The position numbers and the translations under genes were made by a program. This document shows positions 42,009 to 48,827 of a stretch of DNA of 48,827 nucleotides, piece after piece; position 1 is the first letter of the stretch, and every line of letters starts with the position of its first letter. Source of the DNA: an uncultured Pseudomonadota bacterium. Lineage in GTDB: Bacteria; Pseudomonadota; Gammaproteobacteria; Xanthomonadales; Ahniellaceae. The DNA lies in assembly GCA_937996755.1 (NCBI GenBank), contig CALKUS010000101.1, positions 1 to 48,827 on the forward strand, in the 5' to 3' direction. The notes beneath the pieces were generated by a model that was given only the letters and a program-made list of their open reading frames with translations, did no database searches and was not told the origin of the DNA.

Positions 42009-42791
42009 TCAGCCCGAGAGCGCCGCGACTTCTTCGGGCGTCAGCGGACGCCACTGGCTCTTGCCGAGGTCGCCGAGCGCGAGCGGCCCGATGGCGACGC
42101 GCACGAGGCGCAGCACGCTGAGCTCGAACGCGTCGAGCAGGCGGCGGATCTGGCGGTTGCGGCCTTCGTCGAGCACGATCTCCAGCCACGCGTTCTTCTC
42201 GCCCGAGCGCAGCACGGCGATCGACTTCGCGCGCAGCGCCTCGCCTTCCACGATCGCGCCGGCTTCCAGCGCCTTCAACAGCGCCGGATCGGGGACACGG
42301 TTGATCTGCACGTGGTAGGTCTTCTCCACGTGCGATGCGGGGTCGGTGAGGCGCGCGGCCCACGCGCTGTCGTTCGAGAACAGCAGCAGGCCTTCGCTCG
42401 CCTTGTCGAGCCTGCCGACCGGGGAGAGGTACGGCAGCGTCGCGCCGTCGAAGCAGCGATACACGGTGTCGCGCCCGCGCTCGTCCGCCGTCGACGTCAC
42501 GAGGCCGCGCGGCTTGTTGAGCGCGATGTAGATGCGCGCGGCGGCCGACGCCTCCTGCCCGTCGAGCGTGATGCGGTCGCGCTCGGGGTCGACTTGTCGC
42601 TCGGGGTCGCGCACGGTTTCGCCGTTCACGGCGACGCGCCCCGCGAGCACCCAGTCTTCCGCCGCGCGGCGCGAGCCGATGCCGCGCTTCGACAGCACGC
42701 GCGCGAGGCCGCGGCTCGCGCGCGCGACGGCCGCGGCGCGACCGCCGTGGCGCTGCTTCCCGTGCTCGCGGCCGTGCTTGCCCATGGCCAC
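42009..42791 (-). CDS. RsuA/RluB-family rRNA pseudouridine synthase
   Basis: 260 residues. A basic N-terminus rich in His, Arg and Gly (about 1-25) precedes an S4 RNA-binding domain (GLARVLSKRGIGSRRAAEDWV) and the synthase domain with the catalytic Asp129 in VGRLDKASEGLLLFSND. The end has EGRNRQIRRLL. The S4 domain excludes RluE. RluB (23S U2605) is the most likely member, but RsuA or RluF cannot be excluded, so no symbol is given. Three bases separate its stop from that of the beta-helix gene. Confidence 0.9.
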   Translation of the reverse strand: MAMGKHGREHGKQRHGGRAAAVARASRGLARVLSKRGIGSRRAAEDWVLAGRVAVNGETVRDPERQVDPERDRITLDGQEASAAARIYIALNKPRGLVTSTADERGRDTVYRCFDGATLPYLSPVGRLDKASEGLLLFSNDSAWAARLTDPASHVEKTYHVQINRVPDPALLKALEAGAIVEGEALRAKSIAVLRSGEKNAWLEIVLDEGRNRQIRRLLDAFELSVLRLVRVAIGPLALGDLGKSQWRPLTPEEVAALSG

Positions 42792-42964
42792 AACATATCG
42801 AAGCGCGGGGCCGCTGGACAGCGCCCGGCCGCATCCGGGCGCCCGGGTACGACGTAGTTCACCAATCGCGACCGTGGCAGGCGCGACGCCGTTTCATGGA
42901 CAATGGCGGCCCGGCGCGGGGCGGCCGGCTTCACCGACGCATCACCGACAGCCCGCGAAAGTGC

Positions 42965-42987
42965 GCCCCGCACGCCGCGTGCGGGGC
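42965..42987 (+). promoter_or_regulatory. Stem-loop in the leader of the lipid-modification operon
   Basis: GCCCCGCAC-gccgc-GTGCGGGGC is a perfect 9-base stem ending 15 bases before the desaturase ATG and just before the AGGGAAAG ribosome binding site. A -10-like GACAAT lies at 42899-42904. The position allows translational control; there is no direct evidence. Confidence 0.4.
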
Positions 42988-43002
42988 AAGCCAGGGAAAG
43001 CG

Positions 43003-44016
43003 ATGGACGGGACATCCAGCCAGGCCGGCGGCGGAGGTGCGCTGCGGCGCGCCGCACTCGCCGTGCGGCGCTGGTTCGACACGGAAGCCGGCGGCGGCGA
43101 CGCGGACGACGACGGCATCGACTGGGTGCGCGTCGTGCCGTTCATCGGCATGCACCTCATGTGCTTCGGCGTGTTCTTCACCGGCGTCTCGCCGATCGCG
43201 CTCTGGACGGCGCTCGCGCTGTACGCGCTGCGCATGTTCGCGATCACCGCGTTCTACCACCGCTACTTCTCGCACCGCGCGTTCCGCACGTCGCGCGTCG
43301 TGCAGTTCGTGTTCGGCGTGATCGGCGCGAGCAGCGTGCAGCGCGGACCGCTCTGGTGGGCCGCGCACCACCGCCACCACCATCGCCACGCCGACACCGA
43401 GCACGATCCGCATTCGCCGCGCGCGGGCTTCCTGCGCAGCCACATGGGCTGGTTCCTCACGCGCGCCGGCTTCCGCGCCGACCGCTCGCGCGTGCGCGAC
43501 CTCGAGCGCTTCCCCGAGTTGCGCCTGCTCGATCGCTTCGACGTGCTCGTGCCGATCGCGCTCGCGACGGCGCTGTTCCTCTGGGGCGGCTGGCTGCAGC
43601 GCAACCATCCCGAGCTCGGGACGAGCGCGGCGCAGATGCTCGTCTGGGGCTTCTTCGTGTCGACCGTCGTGCTGTTCCACGCCACCGTCACGATCAACTC
43701 GCTCGCGCATCGCTGGGGACGGCGCCGCTACGACACGCACGACGACAGCCGCAACAATGCGTTCCTGGCGCTCATCACGTTCGGCGAGGGCTGGCACAAC
43801 AACCACCACCATTTCCCGGGCTCGGCGCGCCAGGGCCATCGCTGGTGGGAATTCGACCTGAGCTGGTACGTGCTGTGCGTGCTCGCGGCGCTGCGCATCG
43901 TCAGCGACCTCAAGGCGGTTCCCGCGGAGGCACAGCGCCTTTCGCGGAAGCACCCCGCATCGACGAAGGTTCTGGACGTCCGGGACGAGTTGCGCCGCGA
44001 ACGCGGAAACCCATGA
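43003..44016 (+). CDS. Acyl-CoA/acyl-lipid delta-9 type fatty acid desaturase
   Basis: 337 residues. The diiron histidine boxes are present: HRYFSH (86-91), AHHRHHHRHAD with HHRHHH at 122-127, and HNNHHH (265-270), along with NSLAHRWG. Four membrane helices are visible (about 44-62, 64-82, 183-198, 211-230). It inserts a double bond in fatty acyl chains. The ATG at 43003 follows AGGGAAAG; the frame runs further back to 42532 but that part overlaps the divergent pseudouridine synthase. It is the first of six genes joined by overlaps of four bases. Confidence 0.93.
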   Translation: MDGTSSQAGGGGALRRAALAVRRWFDTEAGGGDADDDGIDWVRVVPFIGMHLMCFGVFFTGVSPIALWTALALYALRMFAITAFYHRYFSHRAFRTSRVVQFVFGVIGASSVQRGPLWWAAHHRHHHRHADTEHDPHSPRAGFLRSHMGWFLTRAGFRADRSRVRDLERFPELRLLDRFDVLVPIALATALFLWGGWLQRNHPELGTSAAQMLVWGFFVSTVVLFHATVTINSLAHRWGRRRYDTHDDSRNNAFLALITFGEGWHNNHHHFPGSARQGHRWWEFDLSWYVLCVLAALRIVSDLKAVPAEAQRLSRKHPASTKVLDVRDELRRERGNP

Positions 44017-45263
44017 GCCAGCGCATCGCGGTCGTCGGCTCGGGCATCGCCGGCCTCGCGAGCGCGTGGCTGCTCTCGCACCGGCACGACGTGACGCTGT
44101 TCGAGGCCGCCGACCGCCTCGGCGGCCACACGCACACGCATCGCGTGACGTGGCAGGGCCGCGACTACGACATCGACACCGGGTTCATCGTCTGCAGCCG
44201 CGCGAACTATCCGCTGTTCACGCGCATGCTCGACACGCTCGGCGTGGAGACGCAGCCCACCACGATGAGCTTCGCGCTGCGCAACGAGCGCACCGGCCTC
44301 GAATACAACGCGACCACCACCGCCGGCCTGTTCGTGCAGAAGCGACGCCTGCTGTCGCCGCGCCACTGGCGGATGATCGGCGACATCCTGCGCTTCTACC
44401 GCGAGGCGCCTGCCCTGCTCGCGCAGGACGGCCCCGGCCCGACGATCGGCGAATATCTCGCCGCCGGACGCTATTCCGCCGGCTTCGGCGAGGACCACCT
44501 GTTGCCCATGGCCTGCGCGCTCTGGTCGTCGCCGACCGCGCAGGTGCGCGAGTTCCCGGCGAAGTACCTCGTCGCGTTCATGGCGAACCACCGCATGATG
44601 CAGGTGGACGACCGGCCGCAGTGGCTCGTCGTCCGCGGCGGCTCGCGCCGCTACGTCGATGCGCTCGTGCGCCGCTGGAACGTGAAGGTGCGCACGGCCT
44701 GCCCGGTGCGCCGGATCTCGCGCGACGCCGCGGGCGTGCTGGTCGCCCACGACGCGGGCAGCGAGCGCTTCGACCAGGTGGTGCTCGCGTGCCACGCCGA
44801 CCAGGCGCTCGCGCTGCTGGACGACGCACGCGACGCCGAGCGATCCGTCCTCGGCGCGATGCGCTACCAGGCGAACGAGACGGTGCTGCACACGGACGCG
44901 CGGCAATTGCCGCGCGACCGCCGCGCCTGGGCCGCGTGGAACGCGATCGTGCCCGCGGGCGACGATTCCGCATGCACCGTCAGCTACTGCATGAACCTGC
45001 TGCAGTCGCTCGACGCACCGGTACCGTTCGTCGTCACGCTGAATCGCACGGCCGCGATCGATCCGGGACGCGTGCTCGCGCGCATGACCTATCATCATCC
45101 CGTGTACACGCACGAAAGCGTCGCGGCGCAGGCACGCAAGGCGCAGATCGACGGCGTCGACCGCACCTGGTATGCCGGCGCGTACTGGGGTTGGGGCTTC
45201 CACGAGGACGGCATGCGCAGCGCCGTGGGCGTCGCCCGCGCGCTCGGCGTCGACTGGCCGTGA
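44013..45263 (+). CDS. FAD-dependent NAD(P)-binding oxidoreductase (COG2907 type)
   Basis: 416 residues. The N-terminus VVGSGIAGLASAWLL is the FAD-binding motif, with E35-like FEAADRLGGHTHTH after it, a typical amine-oxidase/desaturase-like fold. The ending GAYWGWGFHEDGMRSAVGVARAL is conserved in the family. The enzyme is nearly always next to DUF1365 and a CFA-type methyltransferase and is thought to act on lipid acyl chains; the exact reaction is not established. It overlaps the desaturase stop by ATGA. Confidence 0.9.
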   Translation: MSQRIAVVGSGIAGLASAWLLSHRHDVTLFEAADRLGGHTHTHRVTWQGRDYDIDTGFIVCSRANYPLFTRMLDTLGVETQPTTMSFALRNERTGLEYNATTTAGLFVQKRRLLSPRHWRMIGDILRFYREAPALLAQDGPGPTIGEYLAAGRYSAGFGEDHLLPMACALWSSPTAQVREFPAKYLVAFMANHRMMQVDDRPQWLVVRGGSRRYVDALVRRWNVKVRTACPVRRISRDAAGVLVAHDAGSERFDQVVLACHADQALALLDDARDAERSVLGAMRYQANETVLHTDARQLPRDRRAWAAWNAIVPAGDDSACTVSYCMNLLQSLDAPVPFVVTLNRTAAIDPGRVLARMTYHHPVYTHESVAAQARKAQIDGVDRTWYAGAYWGWGFHEDGMRSAVGVARALGVDWP

Positions 45264-46051
45264 GCTTCGATCCGGCGACGGCGGCAAGCGCGATCTATCG
45301 CGGCACGGTGCGGCATCGCCGGCACCTGCCGCATGCGCACGCTTTCCAGTACGCGATGTACATGCTGTACCTCGACCTCGACGAGGTCGACCGCGCGTTC
45401 GACGGGCGCTGGCTCTGGTCGGCGCACGGCCGCAACGTCGCGCAATTCCGTCGCAGCGACTATCTCGGCGATCCCGCCGTGCCGCTCGCCGACGCCGTGC
45501 GCGAGCGCGTGCGCGAGGCCACCGGGCTCGCGTCGGCCGGGCCGATCCGGATGCTCGCGCACCTGCGCTACTTCGGCCTGTGCTTCAACCCGGTGGCGTT
45601 CTACTACTGCTACGCCGCCGACGGCACGACGCTCGAGACGGTGGTCGCCGAGATCACGAACACGCCCTGGCGCGAGCGGCACGCGTACGTGCTCCCGCTG
45701 TCCGGCGCGACGCGCACCGACAGGGTGAACGAGTGGCGGTTCGACAAGCAGTTCCACGTCTCGCCGTTCATGGCGATGGAGCGCGAGTACCGCTGGCGCT
45801 TCCAGGCGCCCGGCGCATCCATCCGCGTGCACATGGACGTACTGAAGGGCGACGAATGCGAGTTCGACGCCACGCTCGTGCTGGAGCGCCGCCCGCTCAC
45901 GGGCGCGAACCTGGCCCGCTGCCTCGGGCGCTGGCCGCTCATGACCGGCAAGGTGCTCGCGGCGATACACTGGCAGGCGCTCTTGATCTGGCTTCGACGT
46001 AATCCGGTTTACGATCACCCGCGCAATCGGCCGGGTTCGGGGCGGAAATGA
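45260..46051 (+). CDS. DUF1365 family protein
   Basis: 263 residues from a GTG that overlaps the previous stop (GTGA at 45260-45263). Conserved features include SAIYRGTVRHRRHLPHAHAFQY, the LDLDEVD stretch, HLRYFGLCFNPVAFYYCY, TNTPWRERHAYVLP and FHVSPFMAMEREYRWRF, the known DUF1365 pattern. The reaction is unknown. The family always accompanies the FAD oxidoreductase and the methyltransferase, so it probably acts on the same lipid. An ATG is not available at the family N-terminus. Confidence 0.9.
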   Translation: MSFDPATAASAIYRGTVRHRRHLPHAHAFQYAMYMLYLDLDEVDRAFDGRWLWSAHGRNVAQFRRSDYLGDPAVPLADAVRERVREATGLASAGPIRMLAHLRYFGLCFNPVAFYYCYAADGTTLETVVAEITNTPWRERHAYVLPLSGATRTDRVNEWRFDKQFHVSPFMAMEREYRWRFQAPGASIRVHMDVLKGDECEFDATLVLERRPLTGANLARCLGRWPLMTGKVLAAIHWQALLIWLRRNPVYDHPRNRPGSGRK

Positions 46052-47340
46052 GCGAAACGACGACTTCGGGTACCGCACTGCCCGTCCAGGGCCGGGCCGC
46101 GACCGGGCGCAGCGACCGCTGGTTCCGGCGCCGCATGCTGGCGCTGCTGGAACAGCTGCAGGGCTGCGAGATCACGATCGAGGAAGGTGCGACCACGCTC
46201 GTCGTGGGCCGCCCGGCCGCGACGGGCGAAACGCTGCGCTGCACGGTGTCCGTGCGCGACCCGGCGATGTTCCGGCTCGTGGCGCTCGGCGGCAGCGTGG
46301 GTGTCGGCGAGGCCTACATGGACGGCCTCTGGGACTGCACCGACGTCACGACGCTCGTGCGCATCTTCGTGCGCAACCGCGAGCTGCTCGACCGGATGGA
46401 AACCGGCTTCGCGCGCCTCGGCGGCGCGCTGTTGCGGCTGTTCCACCGGCGCAACCGCAACACGCGGCGCGGCAGCCGGCGCAACATCGCGGCGCACTAC
46501 GACCTCGGCAACGAGCTGTTCGAGCTGTTCCTCGACGACGACCTCATGTACTCGTGCGCGGTGTTCGAGCGCGAGGACGAGCCGCTCGAAGTCGCGTCGC
46601 GGCGCAAGCTCGACCGCATCTGCCGCAAGCTGGCGCTCGCGCCGGGCATGCGCCTGGTGGAGATCGGCACGGGCTGGGGCGGCTTCGCGCTGCACGCCGC
46701 GCGCGAGTACGGCGTGCACGTCACCACGACCACCATTTCCCGCGAGCAGCACGAGCGCGCCAGCGAGCGCGTGAAGGCGGCGGGGCTCGGCGACCGCATC
46801 GCGGTGCTGCTGCGCGACTACCGCGACCTCGAAGGGAGCTACGACCGCCTCGTCTCGATCGAGATGATCGAGGCGATCGGCCACCAGTTCCTGCCCGCGT
46901 ACTTCCGCAAGTGCTCGGAGCTGCTGACGCGCGACGGCATGGGCCTCGTCCAGGCGATCACGATCGAGGACCACCGCTATCGCCAGGCGCTCAAGAGCGT
47001 CGACTTCATCCAGCGTTTCATCTTCCCGGGCAGCTTCATCCCCTCCGTGTCGGCGATGCTCGACGCCGTGGCGCGCGCGAGCGACCTGAAGCTGTTCAAC
47101 CTCGAGGACATCGGCCCCAGCTATGCGGTCACGCTGCGACGCTGGCGCGAGCGCTTCCTCGCGCGGCTCGACCGCGTGCGCGAGCTCGGCTATCCCGAGC
47201 GCTTCATCCGCATGTGGCAGTACTACCTCTGCTACTGCGAAGGCGGCTTCATCGAGCGCTCGATCGGCGACGTGCAGATGCTGCTCGTGAAGCCGGGCGC
47301 GCGGCCGCCGTCGTTCCTGCCGGACCTCGTGCGCGCGTGA
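46048..47340 (+). CDS. Cyclopropane-fatty-acyl-phospholipid synthase family methyltransferase
   Basis: 430 residues. The SAM site VEIGTGWGGFALHAAREYG (split across the turn) follows an N-terminal domain (about 1-130) with VGVGEAYMDGLWDC. Further motifs are ISREQHERA, IEMIEAIGHQFLP, the FIQRFIFPGSFIPS loop and MWQYYLCYCEGGFIERSIGDVQ at the C-terminus, where the Cys matches the active-site region of E. coli Cfa. It adds a methylene or methyl to an unsaturated acyl chain in membrane phospholipid. It could make cyclopropane or branched/furan fatty acids. It overlaps DUF1365 by four bases. Confidence 0.92.
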   Translation: MSETTTSGTALPVQGRAATGRSDRWFRRRMLALLEQLQGCEITIEEGATTLVVGRPAATGETLRCTVSVRDPAMFRLVALGGSVGVGEAYMDGLWDCTDVTTLVRIFVRNRELLDRMETGFARLGGALLRLFHRRNRNTRRGSRRNIAAHYDLGNELFELFLDDDLMYSCAVFEREDEPLEVASRRKLDRICRKLALAPGMRLVEIGTGWGGFALHAAREYGVHVTTTTISREQHERASERVKAAGLGDRIAVLLRDYRDLEGSYDRLVSIEMIEAIGHQFLPAYFRKCSELLTRDGMGLVQAITIEDHRYRQALKSVDFIQRFIFPGSFIPSVSAMLDAVARASDLKLFNLEDIGPSYAVTLRRWRERFLARLDRVRELGYPERFIRMWQYYLCYCEGGFIERSIGDVQMLLVKPGARPPSFLPDLVRA

Positions 47341-47891
47341 AACGCGACGTCGTGGTCAATGCGCTCGCGTTCCAGGCCATCTGGTTCGCGTTCGTGGCGG
47401 GCGCCGCGCGGGGCTGGTGGTGGATCGGCTTCGCGCTGCTGGTGCCTTTCGCGGCGTGGCAGCTCGCGCGCAGCGCCTGGCCGCGCGCCGACGTCGCGCT
47501 CGTGCTCACCGCCGCGGCGCTCGGCTTCGCGATCGACACCTCATTCGCGATGAGCGGACTGCTCGACTACGCATCGCCGCTGCCCTGGCGCGGCGTGGCG
47601 CCCGCATGGATCGTCGGCCTCTGGGTGGGCTTCGCGCTCACCCTGAACCATTCGCTCGCGTTCCTGAAGCCGCGCCTCGTCGTCGCCACGCTACTCGGCG
47701 CGGTTTCCGGCCCGTTCGCGTACTGGATCGCGGATCGCGCGTGGCATGCGATCGCCATCCCGGCGCCGAAGCTCCCGGCGTTCGTCGCGCTCGCGGTTGC
47801 CTGGGGCGCGCTCACGCCGTTCCTGCTGTGGCTCGCGACGAAGCTCGCGCTGCGCGAGGTCGCCACGCGCCAGCCGGCGGTGGCGCGATGA
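47337..47891 (+). CDS. DUF2878 membrane protein
   Basis: 184 residues from a GTG overlapping the previous stop (GTGA at 47337-47340). It has about six hydrophobic helices, including VVVNALAFQAIWFAFVAGA, WWIGFALLVPFAAWQLA, VALVLTAAALGFAID and the motif LWVGFALTLNHSLAFL. These fit DUF2878, a common member of CFA-like clusters. Function unknown, perhaps as a membrane partner of the lipid-modifying enzymes. Confidence 0.85.
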   Translation: MKRDVVVNALAFQAIWFAFVAGAARGWWWIGFALLVPFAAWQLARSAWPRADVALVLTAAALGFAIDTSFAMSGLLDYASPLPWRGVAPAWIVGLWVGFALTLNHSLAFLKPRLVVATLLGAVSGPFAYWIADRAWHAIAIPAPKLPAFVALAVAWGALTPFLLWLATKLALREVATRQPAVAR

Positions 47892-48658
47892 TGCATCCCG
47901 TGCTCGTCGTGCTCGCGGCCGCCAGCGTCGTGATGACGGCCACGTGGGAGCTGCAGCGGCGCACGCACAACGCCGGCTACGTCGACGTCGCGTGGTCGTA
48001 CCTGATGGGCGCGGCCGCCGCCTGGTACGCGTGGTCGGGCGCGGGCGCGCAACTGCCGCGGGTGCTCGTGGCCGTGCTGGGCATGTCCTGGGGCCTGCGG
48101 CTCGGCACGTACCTGCTGAAGCGCGTGCACGGCGAGCCCGAGGACGGTCGCTACAAGTACCTGCGCGAGCACTGGCACGGCGACCAGGGCAAGCTGTTCG
48201 GCTTCTTCGTGTTCCAGGCGATCCTCACCGCGATCTTCTCGCTGCCGTTCTGGATCGTCGCGCAGAACCCGGTGGCGGCCGTGACCCCGTGGACGATCGC
48301 GGGAGTCGCGACGTGGGCGCTCGCACTCGGCGGCGAGTCGATCGCCGATGCGCAGCTCGCGCGCTTCCGCCACGATCCCGCGAACAAGGGCCGCGTGTGC
48401 GACGTCGGCCTGTGGCGGTACTCGCGCCACCCGAACTACTTCTTCGAGTGGCTGCACTGGTTCGCGTACGTCTTCCTCGCGATCGGCGCGCCGTACTGGT
48501 GGGTCGCGCTGATGGGGCCCGTGCTCATGTTCCTGTCGCTGTTCTTCGTGACCGGCATCCCGTTCGTCGAGCAGCAGTCCCTGCGCTCGCGCGGCGACGC
48601 GTATCGCGAGTACCAGCGCCGCACGAGCGTGTTCGTGCCACTGCCGCCGCGTTCGTAG
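47888..48658 (+). CDS. DUF1295 (steroid 5-alpha-reductase-like) membrane protein
   Basis: 256 residues, starting at ATGATG overlapping the DUF2878 stop. Five to six membrane helices are followed by a C-terminal ICMT/reductase-like part with WRYSRHPNYFFEWLHWF (the conserved RHPNYF site), GPVLMFLSLFFVTGIP and EQQSLRSRGDAYREYQRRTS. DUF1295 resembles reductases and isoprenylcysteine methyltransferases; a role in reducing a double bond of the modified acyl chain is plausible but not shown. It ends the six-gene operon. Confidence 0.9.
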   Translation: MMHPVLVVLAAASVVMTATWELQRRTHNAGYVDVAWSYLMGAAAAWYAWSGAGAQLPRVLVAVLGMSWGLRLGTYLLKRVHGEPEDGRYKYLREHWHGDQGKLFGFFVFQAILTAIFSLPFWIVAQNPVAAVTPWTIAGVATWALALGGESIADAQLARFRHDPANKGRVCDVGLWRYSRHPNYFFEWLHWFAYVFLAIGAPYWWVALMGPVLMFLSLFFVTGIPFVEQQSLRSRGDAYREYQRRTSVFVPLPPRS

Positions 48659-48827
48659 CGCGAGGTACAACCCTGCTTCGAAGCGACGTGCGCCTTCGCT
48701 GCCTCGAGGCCGTGAACGAAGCGGGGTGCGGTCGTGACCGCCGACGCCACAGCGCTTGCTGCGGTGCCTGCGCAGGGAGGATGTCGCAGGAGCCCACCCT
48801 GTGGGCGATCGGCGCGCCGCGCACGGA
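48659..48827. other. Terminal non-coding stretch with a repeat-like end
   Basis: No gene was found in the last 169 bases. Near the end, GTCGCAGGAGCCCACCCTG and GTGGGCGATCGGCGCG share CCCACCCT and CGATCGGCGCG with the hairpin region at about 14006-14041. It is probably another intergenic repeat that continues past the window. Confidence 0.5.

Overview
The window is about 48.8 kb of very GC-rich, tightly packed chromosome. The gene content points to a gammaproteobacterium, most likely of the order Xanthomonadales (Lysobacterales). The main reasons are the conserved block miaA-hfq-hflX-hflK-hflC-DUF2065-purA, the nearby tRNA-Leu and rnr-rlmB, nth directly after rnfE, and the many short inverted repeats between genes. 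I cannot name a genus. No insertion sequence, prophage, CRISPR array or rRNA gene was seen; one tRNA gene is present.

Layout. 1-1072: end of rnfE, then nth. 1370-4687: a copper/metal RiPP operon of the hvf type: precursor HvfA with EGKCG/EGSCG motifs and two EF-hands, the MNIO enzyme HvfB, partner HvfC, DoxX-like HvfX, and a small membrane protein. 5032-7804: a type II NADH dehydrogenase fused to cyclic-nucleotide and CBS domains, then RNase T. 7894-11229: prolyl oligopeptidase lipoprotein and cysteine synthase. 11428-13978: an MBOAT O-acetyltransferase and its AlgJ/AlgX-like partner, which carries an in-frame amber codon. 14038-17099 (minus): a small membrane protein and an operon of ECF sigma factor, putative anti-sigma factor, CnrX/CpxP-like sensor and an unknown exported protein. 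17296-20513 (minus): rnr-rlmB. 20606-23504: alcohol dehydrogenase and an OafA-type acyltransferase with an SGNH domain. 23590-23674: tRNA-Leu(CAG) with a promoter and terminator. 24294-26884: two tandem delta-60-repeat proteins. 26951-33424 (minus): the purA to miaA block. 33522-35591: membrane EAL protein. 35662-42005: tdh and kbl, separated by an unknown exported protein and an exported arginine-deiminase-family protein, followed by a beta-helix protein. 42009-42791: RsuA/RluB-family pseudouridine synthase. 43003-48658: six overlapping genes for membrane fatty-acid modification (desaturase, FAD oxidoreductase, DUF1365, CFA-type methyltransferase, DUF2878, DUF1295).

Most notable: (1) an HvfA-type metallophore precursor with two canonical EF-hand loops between its cysteine modules; (2) a C-terminal [FL]xxGF[ED] motif on four exported proteins with three different folds, which looks like an undescribed sorting or processing tag; (3) an exported arginine deiminase bearing that tag; (4) an NDH-2 with regulatory domains; (5) intergenic repeats that reach into reading frames, forming the tail of hvfB and possibly part of a signal peptide.
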